DNA from: Bacteroidia bacterium
GTDB taxonomy: Bacteria > Bacteroidota > Bacteroidia > NS11-12g > UBA9320
Reading direction: 5' to 3'
Assembly (NCBI GenBank): GCA_013042025.1
Contig: JABDQY010000313.1
Coordinates: forward strand, 1-10,518
DNA: 10,518 bases
Of the stretch, positions 1 to 6,779 are shown one piece after another. The notes beneath the pieces were generated by a model. It did no database searches. It was given only the letters and a program-made list of their open reading frames with translations, and was not told where the DNA came from. Both the position numbers and the translations under genes were made by a program. The stretch's first letter is position 1, and each line of letters opens with the position of its first letter.

Positions 1-1
1 C

Positions 2-1078
2 TTTAGAGGTGACCCTTCTTCTGCGTTGTTAGAGATTTTAGATCCAGAGCAAAACAACGCATTTCATGATAACTATGTAGAGCTTGATTACGATTTGAGT
101 AATGTTTTATTCATTGCAACTGCAAATCGTTTAGACACTATTCAACCGGCACTTCGCGACAGAATGGAGATTATTGATATTTCTGGTTATACCGTTGAAG
201 AAAAAATTGGAATTGCAAAACGACACTTATTACCTAAGCAAAAGAAAGAGCATGGTTTAAAAGCCAATCAACTTAAGATGGGTGATAAGGCTATTGAGAA
301 AGTAATTGATGAATATACTCGCGAAAGCGGTGTGCGAACACTTGATAAAAGATTGGCTCGTATCTGCAGGTATCAAGCGAAAGAAATAGTGTATGAGAAT
401 AAACCAGCTCCCACCATCAAGCCTAATCAAATTGAAACCATTCTAGGCAAAGACAAAATAGAAAAAGACCTCTATGAAAACAACGAAGTTGCTGGTGTAG
501 TTACCGGACTTGCTTGGACAAGTGTAGGAGGTGATATTCTTTTTGTGGAAAGTACCTTGACCAAAGGGAAAGGCAAAATGACACTTACTGGTCAACTAGG
601 TGATGTAATGAAAGAAAGTGCAATTACTGCAACCACTTGGTTAAAATCAAATGCTGAGCATTATGGTATAAATCCAGACATCTTTGACCAATACGATATT
701 CACATCCACTTCCCTGCAGGAGCTGTACCTAAAGATGGACCAAGTGCTGGTGTTACTATATTAACTTCATTGGCATCATTGATTACGCAACAGAAAGTAA
801 AAAGTAAACTAGCCATGACTGGAGAAATAACACTTCGTGGCAAGGTACTTCCTGTAGGTGGAATCAAGGAAAAAATATTGGCTGCTAAGCGTGCAGGTAT
901 AAAAGAAATCATTATGTGTAAAGCAAATAAGAAAGACATAGATGATATCAAGCCTGCGTACATTTCAGACCTTAAATTTCACTTTGTAGATCACATGAGC
1001 GAAGTACTTGAAAAAGCGTTATTGAAGCAAAAAGTGAAAGATGCAAAAACGTGGAAAATTAAGGAAGTAAAGTCATAA
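2..1078 (+). CDS. lon: ATP-dependent protease Lon (LonA), C-terminal part; 5' end outside window
   Basis: Lon is a cytoplasmic AAA+ serine protease that unfolds and degrades damaged and regulatory proteins. The reading frame is open from base 2, so the N-terminal domain and Walker A/B motifs lie to the left of the window. The visible part starts in the conserved GDPSSALLE stretch just after Walker B. It continues with the sensor TAN (near 116-126) and the arginine-finger segment LRDRME (about 152-169). The protease domain follows: WTSVGGD, GQLGDVMKESA, the catalytic serine in KDGPSAG (codon 743-745) and the catalytic lysine in GGIKEK (codon 866-868). Both members of the Ser-Lys dyad are present, so this end looks active. 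The TAA stop at 1076-1078 overlaps the 3' end of the convergent hydrolase gene by 6 bp, leaving no room for a terminator between them. The identification is firm; only the missing 5' part is unknown. Confidence 0.97.
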   Translation, partial: FRGDPSSALLEILDPEQNNAFHDNYVELDYDLSNVLFIATANRLDTIQPALRDRMEIIDISGYTVEEKIGIAKRHLLPKQKKEHGLKANQLKMGDKAIEKVIDEYTRESGVRTLDKRLARICRYQAKEIVYENKPAPTIKPNQIETILGKDKIEKDLYENNEVAGVVTGLAWTSVGGDILFVESTLTKGKGKMTLTGQLGDVMKESAITATTWLKSNAEHYGINPDIFDQYDIHIHFPAGAVPKDGPSAGVTILTSLASLITQQKVKSKLAMTGEITLRGKVLPVGGIKEKILAAKRAGIKEIIMCKANKKDIDDIKPAYISDLKFHFVDHMSEVLEKALLKQKVKDAKTWKIKEVKS

Positions 1079-2365
1079 CTTCTTGACCCATTCCGCAATA
1101 TCCTTAACTACTTCTTCATCTACATTGGTAGGCAAAAAGTAGTCATTCGGTCCAGGCTTGTCGCTCTCTGTTGGAGTAAACAGGTGCGTAAGATTTGGAT
1201 AGCTTTTTAAGCGTACATTGTTCTGTTTTCCAACACCTTCAGTCCAAAGCTCAAAATCTACCATGGTTATTTGATAGTCCTTCTCTCCTTGCATTATAAA
1301 GAATGGCGTTGTTGTATTTGATTTTACTTGCTCCACAGGATTATAAGTATCAATGCCTTTCCAAAATGTTCCAGGCCAATAAGCCAACAGATTTTCAGCT
1401 GACGTTGTATCCGTATAATTGTTGGTACGAATATCTTCTGCACGAGCAGTATTTAATTCCACTATTTCAACTTCTTCCTTTGTCAATATATCATCCCAAT
1501 TGGTAAGGTAGTGCATTTGATATTCAATTAAATCTTCTAACCTTCTTGCATTTGAAGAAAACAAGATGGCTCCGTCTATTTCTTTTAAAGAATCAGCGAT
1601 AAGCGGCATGGAGTAGGCTCCTAAACTATGACCAAGCATCACTGTTTTCCCTAGCCTTAATGAAGTATCACTGCTTAAGGTATGGTATGCTGAAATTGCA
1701 TCATTGATGGTTTCATCATAAATATCAAATTGCCCCTTAATCGTTTCGGGATACAAATTTGATCGCTTATTGTATCGAAATGTTGCGATTCCATTCGCTG
1801 CTAAGCCCAAAGCAAGGTCTTTGAATACTTTGTTTGGTCCAATTGTTTCATCCTTATCGTTGGGCCCAGATCCATGCACTAAAATCACAACCGGACAGTT
1901 ATTACACGTTATTGGGAGCATTAGTTCTCCTGATATGTTGTAACTATGGCTTAAAAAGTTTATCCGTTTCTTTCCTGTTACTAGATCTTTTGCATACGGT
2001 GGAGCTTCATAGCCAAGTTGACTAACAAACAGACCATTAATCTCTTTATCCTCAGATTCCGACATAATTAATTTGACTGCGGCAGACTCAAACTTTATCA
2101 CTGCCGTTTGTCTTAAATTTTCATCCAATTGCTCAATGACTACATCTTCAACACCAACATATTTACCAGCCCCAGATTCCATGCGTTCCCACAACTCCTG
2201 CAACTGCTCAACTGAGATATTGTCTTTCATGTTATCATCAAAACACTTGTATACCTTAGCATATTTATGTTTGGAAAACAAAACAGCAACATCTTCAATA
2301 CTGTGTTTTTGAGCCACACTTGAAAAACTGATTAGTAAGAAAGTAAAAGCGAGAAGTGATTTCAT
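1073..2365 (-). CDS. Secreted alpha/beta hydrolase (serine esterase/peptidase-like)
   Basis: The 430-residue protein starts with a clear signal peptide (MKSLLAF...SSVA, likely cut after Ala18), so it probably acts in the periplasm or outside the cell. Residues of about 20-115 form a separate N-terminal region resembling the DUF3887-type domain found ahead of some bacterial hydrolases; that match is from memory. The alpha/beta hydrolase fold follows: oxyanion-loop motif HGSGPND (164-170), nucleophile elbow GHSLG with Ser247, probable acid Asp363 in GEKD and probable base His394 in NLTH. The triad is complete, but the substrate cannot be read from sequence; ester or acyl-peptide bonds are the usual targets. 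It is the last gene of the leftward run, 34 bp after the pseudouridine synthase gene. That gap holds TTAATTTG (2386-2393, minus), one base off the phylum's -7 consensus, so a weak promoter of its own is possible. The start is ATG at 2363-2365, directly before the signal peptide. Confidence 0.88.
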   Translation of the reverse strand: MKSLLAFTFLLISFSSVAQKHSIEDVAVLFSKHKYAKVYKCFDDNMKDNISVEQLQELWERMESGAGKYVGVEDVVIEQLDENLRQTAVIKFESAAVKLIMSESEDKEINGLFVSQLGYEAPPYAKDLVTGKKRINFLSHSYNISGELMLPITCNNCPVVILVHGSGPNDKDETIGPNKVFKDLALGLAANGIATFRYNKRSNLYPETIKGQFDIYDETINDAISAYHTLSSDTSLRLGKTVMLGHSLGAYSMPLIADSLKEIDGAILFSSNARRLEDLIEYQMHYLTNWDDILTKEEVEIVELNTARAEDIRTNNYTDTTSAENLLAYWPGTFWKGIDTYNPVEQVKSNTTTPFFIMQGEKDYQITMVDFELWTEGVGKQNNVRLKSYPNLTHLFTPTESDKPGPNDYFLPTNVDEEVVKDIAEWVKKL

Positions 2366-2399
2366 ATGAAGTTGTAAAGTAAGGACAAATTAATCCAAT

Positions 2400-3128
2400 T
2401 TAGAAATTTGCTTTATCATACTTCCTCAAAAGCTTCAGAAAAACAAACATGTCTTTTGGGTACTCTGCAACAACCTCCATATCACTTCCATCAATATCCT
2501 CCAATTTTAGGGAATACGCATGCAATGCAAATCGCTGAATCATCGGCTTCTCTTCTTTATCCTCGCTAATTGTAAAGTCTCGCTTCAATCGAGATAAGTA
2601 AGGCTGTTTGCCTCCGTATATGGTATCAGCTGCTATTGCTGCATTTTGAGTTGCCAAGTGTATCCTTATTTGATGTTGACGACCAGAGACTGGTTCGCAT
2701 TGCACCAAGGTGAAATGATTGAAGTTTTCAAGAGAATTGAATACAGTTGTACTGGGTTTTCCCTTGAGAGAATTTACAGCACTTCGTCCACTTCGGGTGG
2801 TTATTAGAGGAAGGTTAATTTCCAGATCCCGAAACCCATGCGTGCCGTCAGAAACTGCATGATATACTTTCTTTACTTTTCTTTTTTCAAATGATTTAGC
2901 GGCATGTGCATATGCCTCAGAATGCTTTGATAGTAGCAGAACTCCGCTCGTTTCTTTATCCAATCGATGACACAACTGCAATGACTCATCGTATTTTTTT
3001 GCTTCTTCAAATACCGATTTTGCCTGACCTAGTCTTTCGTGTAAGCTTGAAATTCCTGCAGGCTTACAGATTGCGATATAATTATCGTTCTCAAATACAA
3101 TGGAGTCTTTAAAATTAAATCTTTTCAA
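2400..3128 (-). CDS. RluA-family RNA pseudouridine synthase, TTG start
   Basis: This enzyme isomerises specific uridines in rRNA or tRNA to pseudouridine in the cytoplasm. The 242 residues cover only the catalytic domain; no N-terminal S4 RNA-binding domain is present. The diagnostic motif HRLDKETSG places the catalytic aspartate at residue 57. The other family motifs are GRQHQIRIHLA (149-159), ADTIYGG (167-173) and the closing RFALHAYSL. The target site is unknown: RluA, RluC/D and TruC-like enzymes share this core, so no symbol is given. The start codon is TTG at 3126-3128, overlapping the hisS stop as TTGA. No ATG lies in frame between this codon and the upstream in-frame stop, and the first internal Met is far inside the catalytic domain. 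The overlap suggests translational coupling to hisS, which also serves translation. Confidence 0.92.
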   Translation of the reverse strand: MKRFNFKDSIVFENDNYIAICKPAGISSLHERLGQAKSVFEEAKKYDESLQLCHRLDKETSGVLLLSKHSEAYAHAAKSFEKRKVKKVYHAVSDGTHGFRDLEINLPLITTRSGRSAVNSLKGKPSTTVFNSLENFNHFTLVQCEPVSGRQHQIRIHLATQNAAIAADTIYGGKQPYLSRLKRDFTISEDKEEKPMIQRFALHAYSLKLEDIDGSDMEVVAEYPKDMFVFLKLLRKYDKANF

Positions 3129-4498
3129 TGTTTTAAGACTTCTATTGTGGCGTCGAGTGTCAGGTTCTCTTGACTCCCTTCCAGCAAGTTTTTAAGTGAC
3201 AATTCACCTGTTTTTATTTCGTTGTCGCCAATTACAATAGCATACTTAATTCCTGCTTTGTTCGCAAAATCAAATTGCTTATTTATTCGTTTTGAATCTG
3301 GGAAAACCATGGCACTAATTCCTTCGGCTCTTAACTTCTGAGCAACTCCAACAGCATATTGCTGACTTGCCTCGTCAAAGTGACAAAGAAGAACTGTGCT
3401 GTTTGAGTATAAGTCTTTCGGCCATAATTCAGAAGATTCCAATATCTCATATATTCGATCTACTCCAAAAGAAATACCTACTCCAGATACATCTTTGAGA
3501 CCAAAAACTCCTGTTAAGTCATCGTATCTGCCACCTCCAGAAACACTCCCCATTCCACTGTTTGGTACAATTGCTTCAAAAATACATCCTGTATAGTAGT
3601 CTAAGCCACGGGCTAAGCTGAGATCCAATTCAATGCGAATGTTCATGGTCTGTCCTTTTAAATAAGTGAGAATTTCAGATAAGTCTGAAACAGCTTTCAT
3701 AGCAAGCTCATTGTTATTAAAAGCGATTGCAAACTTTTGAAGATTAGCTTCAGTTAGTTCCGATTGTCCTATTATGTTAAAAAGCTTAGAGCATTTGTCA
3801 GCGTCAACCCCTAAGTTTTGCAATTCTTTGATTACACCTTCTTCTCCTATCTTGTCGAGCTTATCAAGAGTAGTTGTGAATCGGGCCACTGGAAAATCCA
3901 ATTTCAATTCATCTACCAAAGCTTCCAAGAACTTTCTATGATTAACTTTTAGTACTGTATGCTCCAGCTTTAATGCGGAAAATGCTTCATTGTAGATTTG
4001 GATTAAGTCAGCTTCATTAAGCAACGAATTGGTTCCAATACAATCGGCATCACATTGGGTAAACTCCCTGAATCTACCTTTTTGAGGACGATCTGCTCGC
4101 CATACAGGTTGGATTTGATATCGTCTAAAAGGGAATGTTAATTCATTTCTATGTTGTACCACAAATCGAGCAAATGGAACTGTTAGATCATATCGGAGAC
4201 CTAGCTTCGATTCACCTGCAATCCATTTATCCGGAAACATATTGCGAATCTGATTGGCTTCATCCTCGCTAATTTCTTGCGTAATTTCTTTATTGCTTCT
4301 AATCTTATAAAGAAGCTTATCTCCTTCGTCGCCATACTTGCCTGTAAGCATACTCAGGTTTTCTAAGGCAGGAGTTTCCAACTGCTCAAATCCGAATTTC
4401 TCAAAGATTGCTCGTATTGTGTTCAAGATATAATTGCGTTTCCGCATTACCTCTGGACCAAAATCTCGGGTTCCTTGTGGATTTGATGGTTTTTGCAT
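3125..4498 (-). CDS. hisS: Histidyl-tRNA synthetase
   Basis: HisRS attaches histidine to tRNA-His in the cytoplasm as a class II synthetase homodimer. The 457 residues fit the bacterial family length. Motif 1 lies in the N-terminal helix and strand (PQGTRDF onward, about 7-45). Motif 2 is around 121-147, with the conserved arginine in GRFREFTQCD. The histidine-specific loop RGLDYYTG is at 297-304, with SGGGRYDDL after it. Motif 3 is GISFGVDRI (341-349). The anticodon-binding domain fills about 365-457. The start is ATG at 4496-4498, and homologues of this family usually begin just before the PxGTRD motif. The gene sits 21 bp downstream of the sulfatase-like gene and overlaps the pseudouridine synthase gene by 4 bp, consistent with one leftward transcript. 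All key motifs look intact. Confidence 0.97.
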   Translation of the reverse strand: MQKPSNPQGTRDFGPEVMRKRNYILNTIRAIFEKFGFEQLETPALENLSMLTGKYGDEGDKLLYKIRSNKEITQEISEDEANQIRNMFPDKWIAGESKLGLRYDLTVPFARFVVQHRNELTFPFRRYQIQPVWRADRPQKGRFREFTQCDADCIGTNSLLNEADLIQIYNEAFSALKLEHTVLKVNHRKFLEALVDELKLDFPVARFTTTLDKLDKIGEEGVIKELQNLGVDADKCSKLFNIIGQSELTEANLQKFAIAFNNNELAMKAVSDLSEILTYLKGQTMNIRIELDLSLARGLDYYTGCIFEAIVPNSGMGSVSGGGRYDDLTGVFGLKDVSGVGISFGVDRIYEILESSELWPKDLYSNSTVLLCHFDEASQQYAVGVAQKLRAEGISAMVFPDSKRINKQFDFANKAGIKYAIVIGDNEIKTGELSLKNLLEGSQENLTLDATIEVLKH

Positions 4499-4519
4499 TG
4501 CGGCAAATGTAAGAACTCG

Positions 4520-6382
4520 CTAATAAAAATGATTGTTTATTATCGAGTAGTTAAATTTCTGAATATTCAGTTTTAATTTATTTTCCATTGCTTCTTTCAA
4601 AGCACTATTCTTCCTACTCAAATTGTATCGATAGTTGGGGTCTTCTTTGTAGTTATACAATTTAAATTTACGTTTCCCTACCATTTCCAAAGCATAAGAA
4701 GAGTCTGTTAAACAATATCTGTTCCCTTCATAATGTACAATTGGTGCATAATTAGAATCTAAAAGGGATTTACCCAGAGCAAATACGCTGTCTTTCATTC
4801 CGGCAAGTTGTAACACCGTAGGATATAAATCGAGATGCTGCACTGGTTTGGTTATAATTTCTGGTTCAAACAGAGAAGGAGCATAAACAAGCAATGGAAC
4901 TTCATAACTTCCTCGATGCGTCTTATAACGCTTGTTTTTATTAACTGAAGAATGGTCTGCAGTTAGAACAAATACTGTATTACTAAACCAAGGTTGTGTT
5001 CTAGCTTCTATAAAAAAATTACGCAGAGCTATATCTGAATAACGAACCGCACGATGAATTGGCAATGTACCTTTCTTAAGCTTATTGTATTTTTTGGGAA
5101 CAGCATATGGATGATGACTGCTAAGCGTAAAAATACTTGAACACCATGGTTGTTTCATATTGCCAAGTTCGTTGGCATAGAATTGAAGAAAAGGTTCATC
5201 AAAAATCCCCCAAGTTCCATCAAAATCATCGCTATTAGGATATTGTTGATTTGCAACATATCGGTCTAAACCCTGAGCAGTTAGAAAGGATTTAAAACCC
5301 ATAGACTGTTCGTCAGCAGCATGATAAAACGTATTTAAATATCCTAACTCTTTCAATTGATTAAAAAGGGAATTGATATTGTTTCCTGTGTATAGCGACC
5401 CTACAAACGATTGATCCATTAGTGAAGGAATACCAGCATAAATGGATGCCACTGCGTCCATTGATCGAAGACCATTGGCATATGCGTTAGTAAAGTTTAA
5501 GGACTCATCCATCAAACTATCTAGAAAGGGAGTATAACTTGAACCTTTGCCTTTGTTTAAACCTGTATATTCTTTACCAAAGCTTTCTAACAGGATGATA
5601 CAGATATTTGGTTTGTTAGAACCTAATGACGGCAGTGTAATACGGTTTTGTTGAAGTGATGCTAAGATTTCATCTTCAGGAAAGTAATTTAATTCTTCAA
5701 GCGGTTTTTTACCATACGATTCAAGCAAAACATAAAGAGGGGTAATTGCTGTTTTTGCTCCATTGGCAGGTAAAACTTCAAAAGCATTCATACTATTAAG
5801 CGGTTTTAACGTAAATGTGCCTCTAGCAAACCCAAAAAGCAGTCCTAAGGACATCAAGACAAAACCAATCTTAATGCGATTCTTAAATTCCAATGTAATA
5901 AATAGGAATAGCTTAACTGCACCATACAATAGTAAAACGGCCACCAAGATTAGATACCAATAGTGAGTTATATATGAAAATATTATTCCCCACTCTTGAC
6001 CACCAATCATGGTAAATAATTCAACTCCTGCAATATTTTTACTGGTTGGATAGTAGAAAACATTAATCAAATTGAATACCAATGCTGCTAAAAACAGAAT
6101 AGCAAACACGATTGTATTAAGCTTGATAAGGGCTTTAGATTTAGCAAAAAGATTTATGGCTAAACCTATAAAAAGAATTCCATACCAAATAGCCATTGTT
6201 TTAAAATCGAATCGCAGAGAAACAAGTAAATAATCTAGAAGATTGTATTTGGCGATTGAAAGTTCATTGTTTATCAAAATGAGTAGTATTCTTGCTACCC
6301 AAAAAGGAGTTATAAATAGAATTATAAGACCCAGTGATTTAATTATATTTTTTATCAAACTTTCTACTTGAATTAAATGCAA
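4520..6382 (-). CDS. Membrane-anchored sulfatase-fold transferase, LTA synthase/phosphoglycerol transferase family
   Basis: An N-terminal membrane unit with about five hydrophobic helices (roughly 14-37, 62-81, 88-111, 138-163, 171-187) precedes an extracytoplasmic alkaline-phosphatase/sulfatase-fold domain (about 255-560). Visible metal-site and catalytic motifs are LLESFG with Glu266, LRSMDA with probable nucleophile Ser307, SSHHPY (421-426) and TADHSS with Asp476/His477. These correspond to Glu255, Thr300, His416 and Asp475/His476 of S. aureus LtaS. Family members move phosphoglycerol, phosphoethanolamine or similar groups onto envelope glycans. A Gram-negative of this type has no lipoteichoic acid, so the acceptor is unknown; transfer to a lipid- or glycan-linked acceptor is an inference. 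The start is uncertain. TAA lies two codons above TTG at 6380-6382, and the next candidate is TTG at 6356-6358, giving MIKNIIKSLG. The second keeps the opposite-strand promoter-like element out of the coding region and seems slightly better. It is the first gene of the leftward run. Confidence 0.87.
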   Translation of the reverse strand: MHLIQVESLIKNIIKSLGLIILFITPFWVARILLILINNELSIAKYNLLDYLLVSLRFDFKTMAIWYGILFIGLAINLFAKSKALIKLNTIVFAILFLAALVFNLINVFYYPTSKNIAGVELFTMIGGQEWGIIFSYITHYWYLILVAVLLLYGAVKLFLFITLEFKNRIKIGFVLMSLGLLFGFARGTFTLKPLNSMNAFEVLPANGAKTAITPLYVLLESYGKKPLEELNYFPEDEILASLQQNRITLPSLGSNKPNICIILLESFGKEYTGLNKGKGSSYTPFLDSLMDESLNFTNAYANGLRSMDAVASIYAGIPSLMDQSFVGSLYTGNNINSLFNQLKELGYLNTFYHAADEQSMGFKSFLTAQGLDRYVANQQYPNSDDFDGTWGIFDEPFLQFYANELGNMKQPWCSSIFTLSSHHPYAVPKKYNKLKKGTLPIHRAVRYSDIALRNFFIEARTQPWFSNTVFVLTADHSSVNKNKRYKTHRGSYEVPLLVYAPSLFEPEIITKPVQHLDLYPTVLQLAGMKDSVFALGKSLLDSNYAPIVHYEGNRYCLTDSSYALEMVGKRKFKLYNYKEDPNYRYNLSRKNSALKEAMENKLKLNIQKFNYSIINNHFY

Positions 6383-6397
6383 AAATTACTAATTTTG
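6368..6397 (+). promoter_or_regulatory. Bacteroidota-type promoter for rpmE2
   Basis: TTG at 6368-6370, a 19-base spacer and TAATTTTG at 6390-6397 match the TTG-N19-TAnnTTTG consensus of the phylum's primary sigma factor at every fixed position. Transcription would start near 6402, leaving a leader of about 75 nt before the L31 start. The element faces away from the sulfatase-like gene and overlaps that gene's first codons only if its upstream TTG start is used. Confidence 0.7.
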
Positions 6398-6399
6398 CA
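6378..6399. repeat. Near-perfect inverted repeat over the divergent promoter region
   Basis: The sequence TGCAAAAATT-AC-TAATTTTGCA pairs almost end to end; the arms differ by one extra A on the left. It covers the -7 box of the plus-strand promoter. The minus strand carries TAATTTTTG (6388-6380), one base longer than the same box. It could be an operator, a pair of back-to-back -7 boxes, or an AT-rich coincidence. Confidence 0.45.
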
Positions 6400-6424
6400 G
6401 TCCTTTAAAAGGAAAAGCCGATTT

Positions 6425-6440
6425 TAGTTTCAAAAAACTA
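6425..6440 (+). other. Small hairpin in the L31 leader
   Basis: TAGTTT (6425-6430) pairs with AAACTA (6435-6440) across a 4-nt CAAA loop, within the presumed 75-nt leader of rpmE2. The stem is short and mostly A-U, so it may be of no consequence. The leader has no Shine-Dalgarno sequence before the ATG. No r-protein or zinc-responsive element was recognised. Confidence 0.2.
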
Positions 6441-6476
6441 GATGAAGCTTGGATTAATAACATAACAAACAGCGAA

Positions 6477-6728
6477 ATGAAAAAAGAAATTCATCCAGAT
6501 AATTATAGATTAGTTGTATTTAAGGATATGTCTAACGGTTTTCAGTTTTTAACCAAGTCTTGCGTTGAGACAAAAGAAACCACAACTTACGATGACGGAA
6601 ATGAGTATCCAATATATAAATTAGAGATTTCAAGTGCATCACATCCTTTTTATACTGGTAAAATGAATTTTGTTGATACTGCAGGAAGAATCGACAAATT
6701 CAACAAGAGATACGCTAAAAAGAAATAA
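6477..6728 (+). CDS. rpmE2: 50S ribosomal protein L31 type B
   Basis: L31 bridges the large subunit's central protuberance and the small-subunit head. The 83-residue length and the sequence MKKEIHPDNY...VVFKDMSNG, followed by SSASHPFYTG and the basic end RIDKFNKRY, are typical of type B (YkgM/L31p2). The four zinc-binding cysteines of type A L31 are absent; a single Cys (residue 29) remains. In gammaproteobacteria and Bacillus the zinc-free paralogue is made under zinc shortage, but in many Bacteroidota it is the standard copy, so no zinc control should be assumed, and no Zur-like site was recognised upstream. The ATG at 6477 follows a consensus promoter by about 75 nt. A strong hairpin terminator starts about 20 bp after the stop, so the gene probably also has a monocistronic transcript. 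Confidence 0.96.
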   Translation: MKKEIHPDNYRLVVFKDMSNGFQFLTKSCVETKETTTYDDGNEYPIYKLEISSASHPFYTGKMNFVDTAGRIDKFNKRYAKKK

Positions 6729-6748
6729 GATTATTCAAATAATCAGTG

Positions 6749-6779
6749 AAGGCTCTCTATATTTGGAGAGCCTTTTTTT
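6749..6779 (+). terminator. Intrinsic terminator after rpmE2
   Basis: The stem GGCTCTC (6751-6757) pairs with GAGAGCC (6766-6772), extended by AA/TT on the outside, around an 8-nt loop TATATTTG. Seven T residues follow (6773-6779). The ATG of the GlmU-like gene begins at the next base, so the U-tract directly abuts that start codon. Confidence 0.88.
6758..6765 (+). promoter_or_regulatory. Candidate -7 box of the GlmU-like gene, inside the terminator loop
   Basis: The terminator loop is exactly TATATTTG, which fits TAnnTTTG at all six fixed positions. A start a few bases downstream would give a leader of only about 8-10 nt before the ATG at 6780. No TTG sits at the expected -33 distance (around 6736-6738 reads CAA), so support is partial. 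Chance is possible in AT-rich DNA. Confidence 0.35.

Noticed and set aside
26..28. TTG as the start of lon
   Set aside because: The codons before it encode conserved Lon sequence (FRGDPSSA), so the gene begins outside the window.
700..963. Open frame of 87 codons on the minus strand inside lon
   Set aside because: It is fully inside the conserved Lon protease domain, shows no recognisable motif, and is explained as a shadow of the real frame.
1073..6382. Sulfatase-like gene, hisS, pseudouridine synthase and hydrolase as a new functional system
   Set aside because: Close spacing suggests co-transcription, but the genes are ordinary housekeeping or envelope functions with no shared pathway visible.
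6401..6413. Short palindrome TCCTTTAAAAGGA in the rpmE2 leader as an operator
   Set aside because: It is short and A/T-rich with a one-base centre, resembles no known site, and is too likely by chance to list as a feature.
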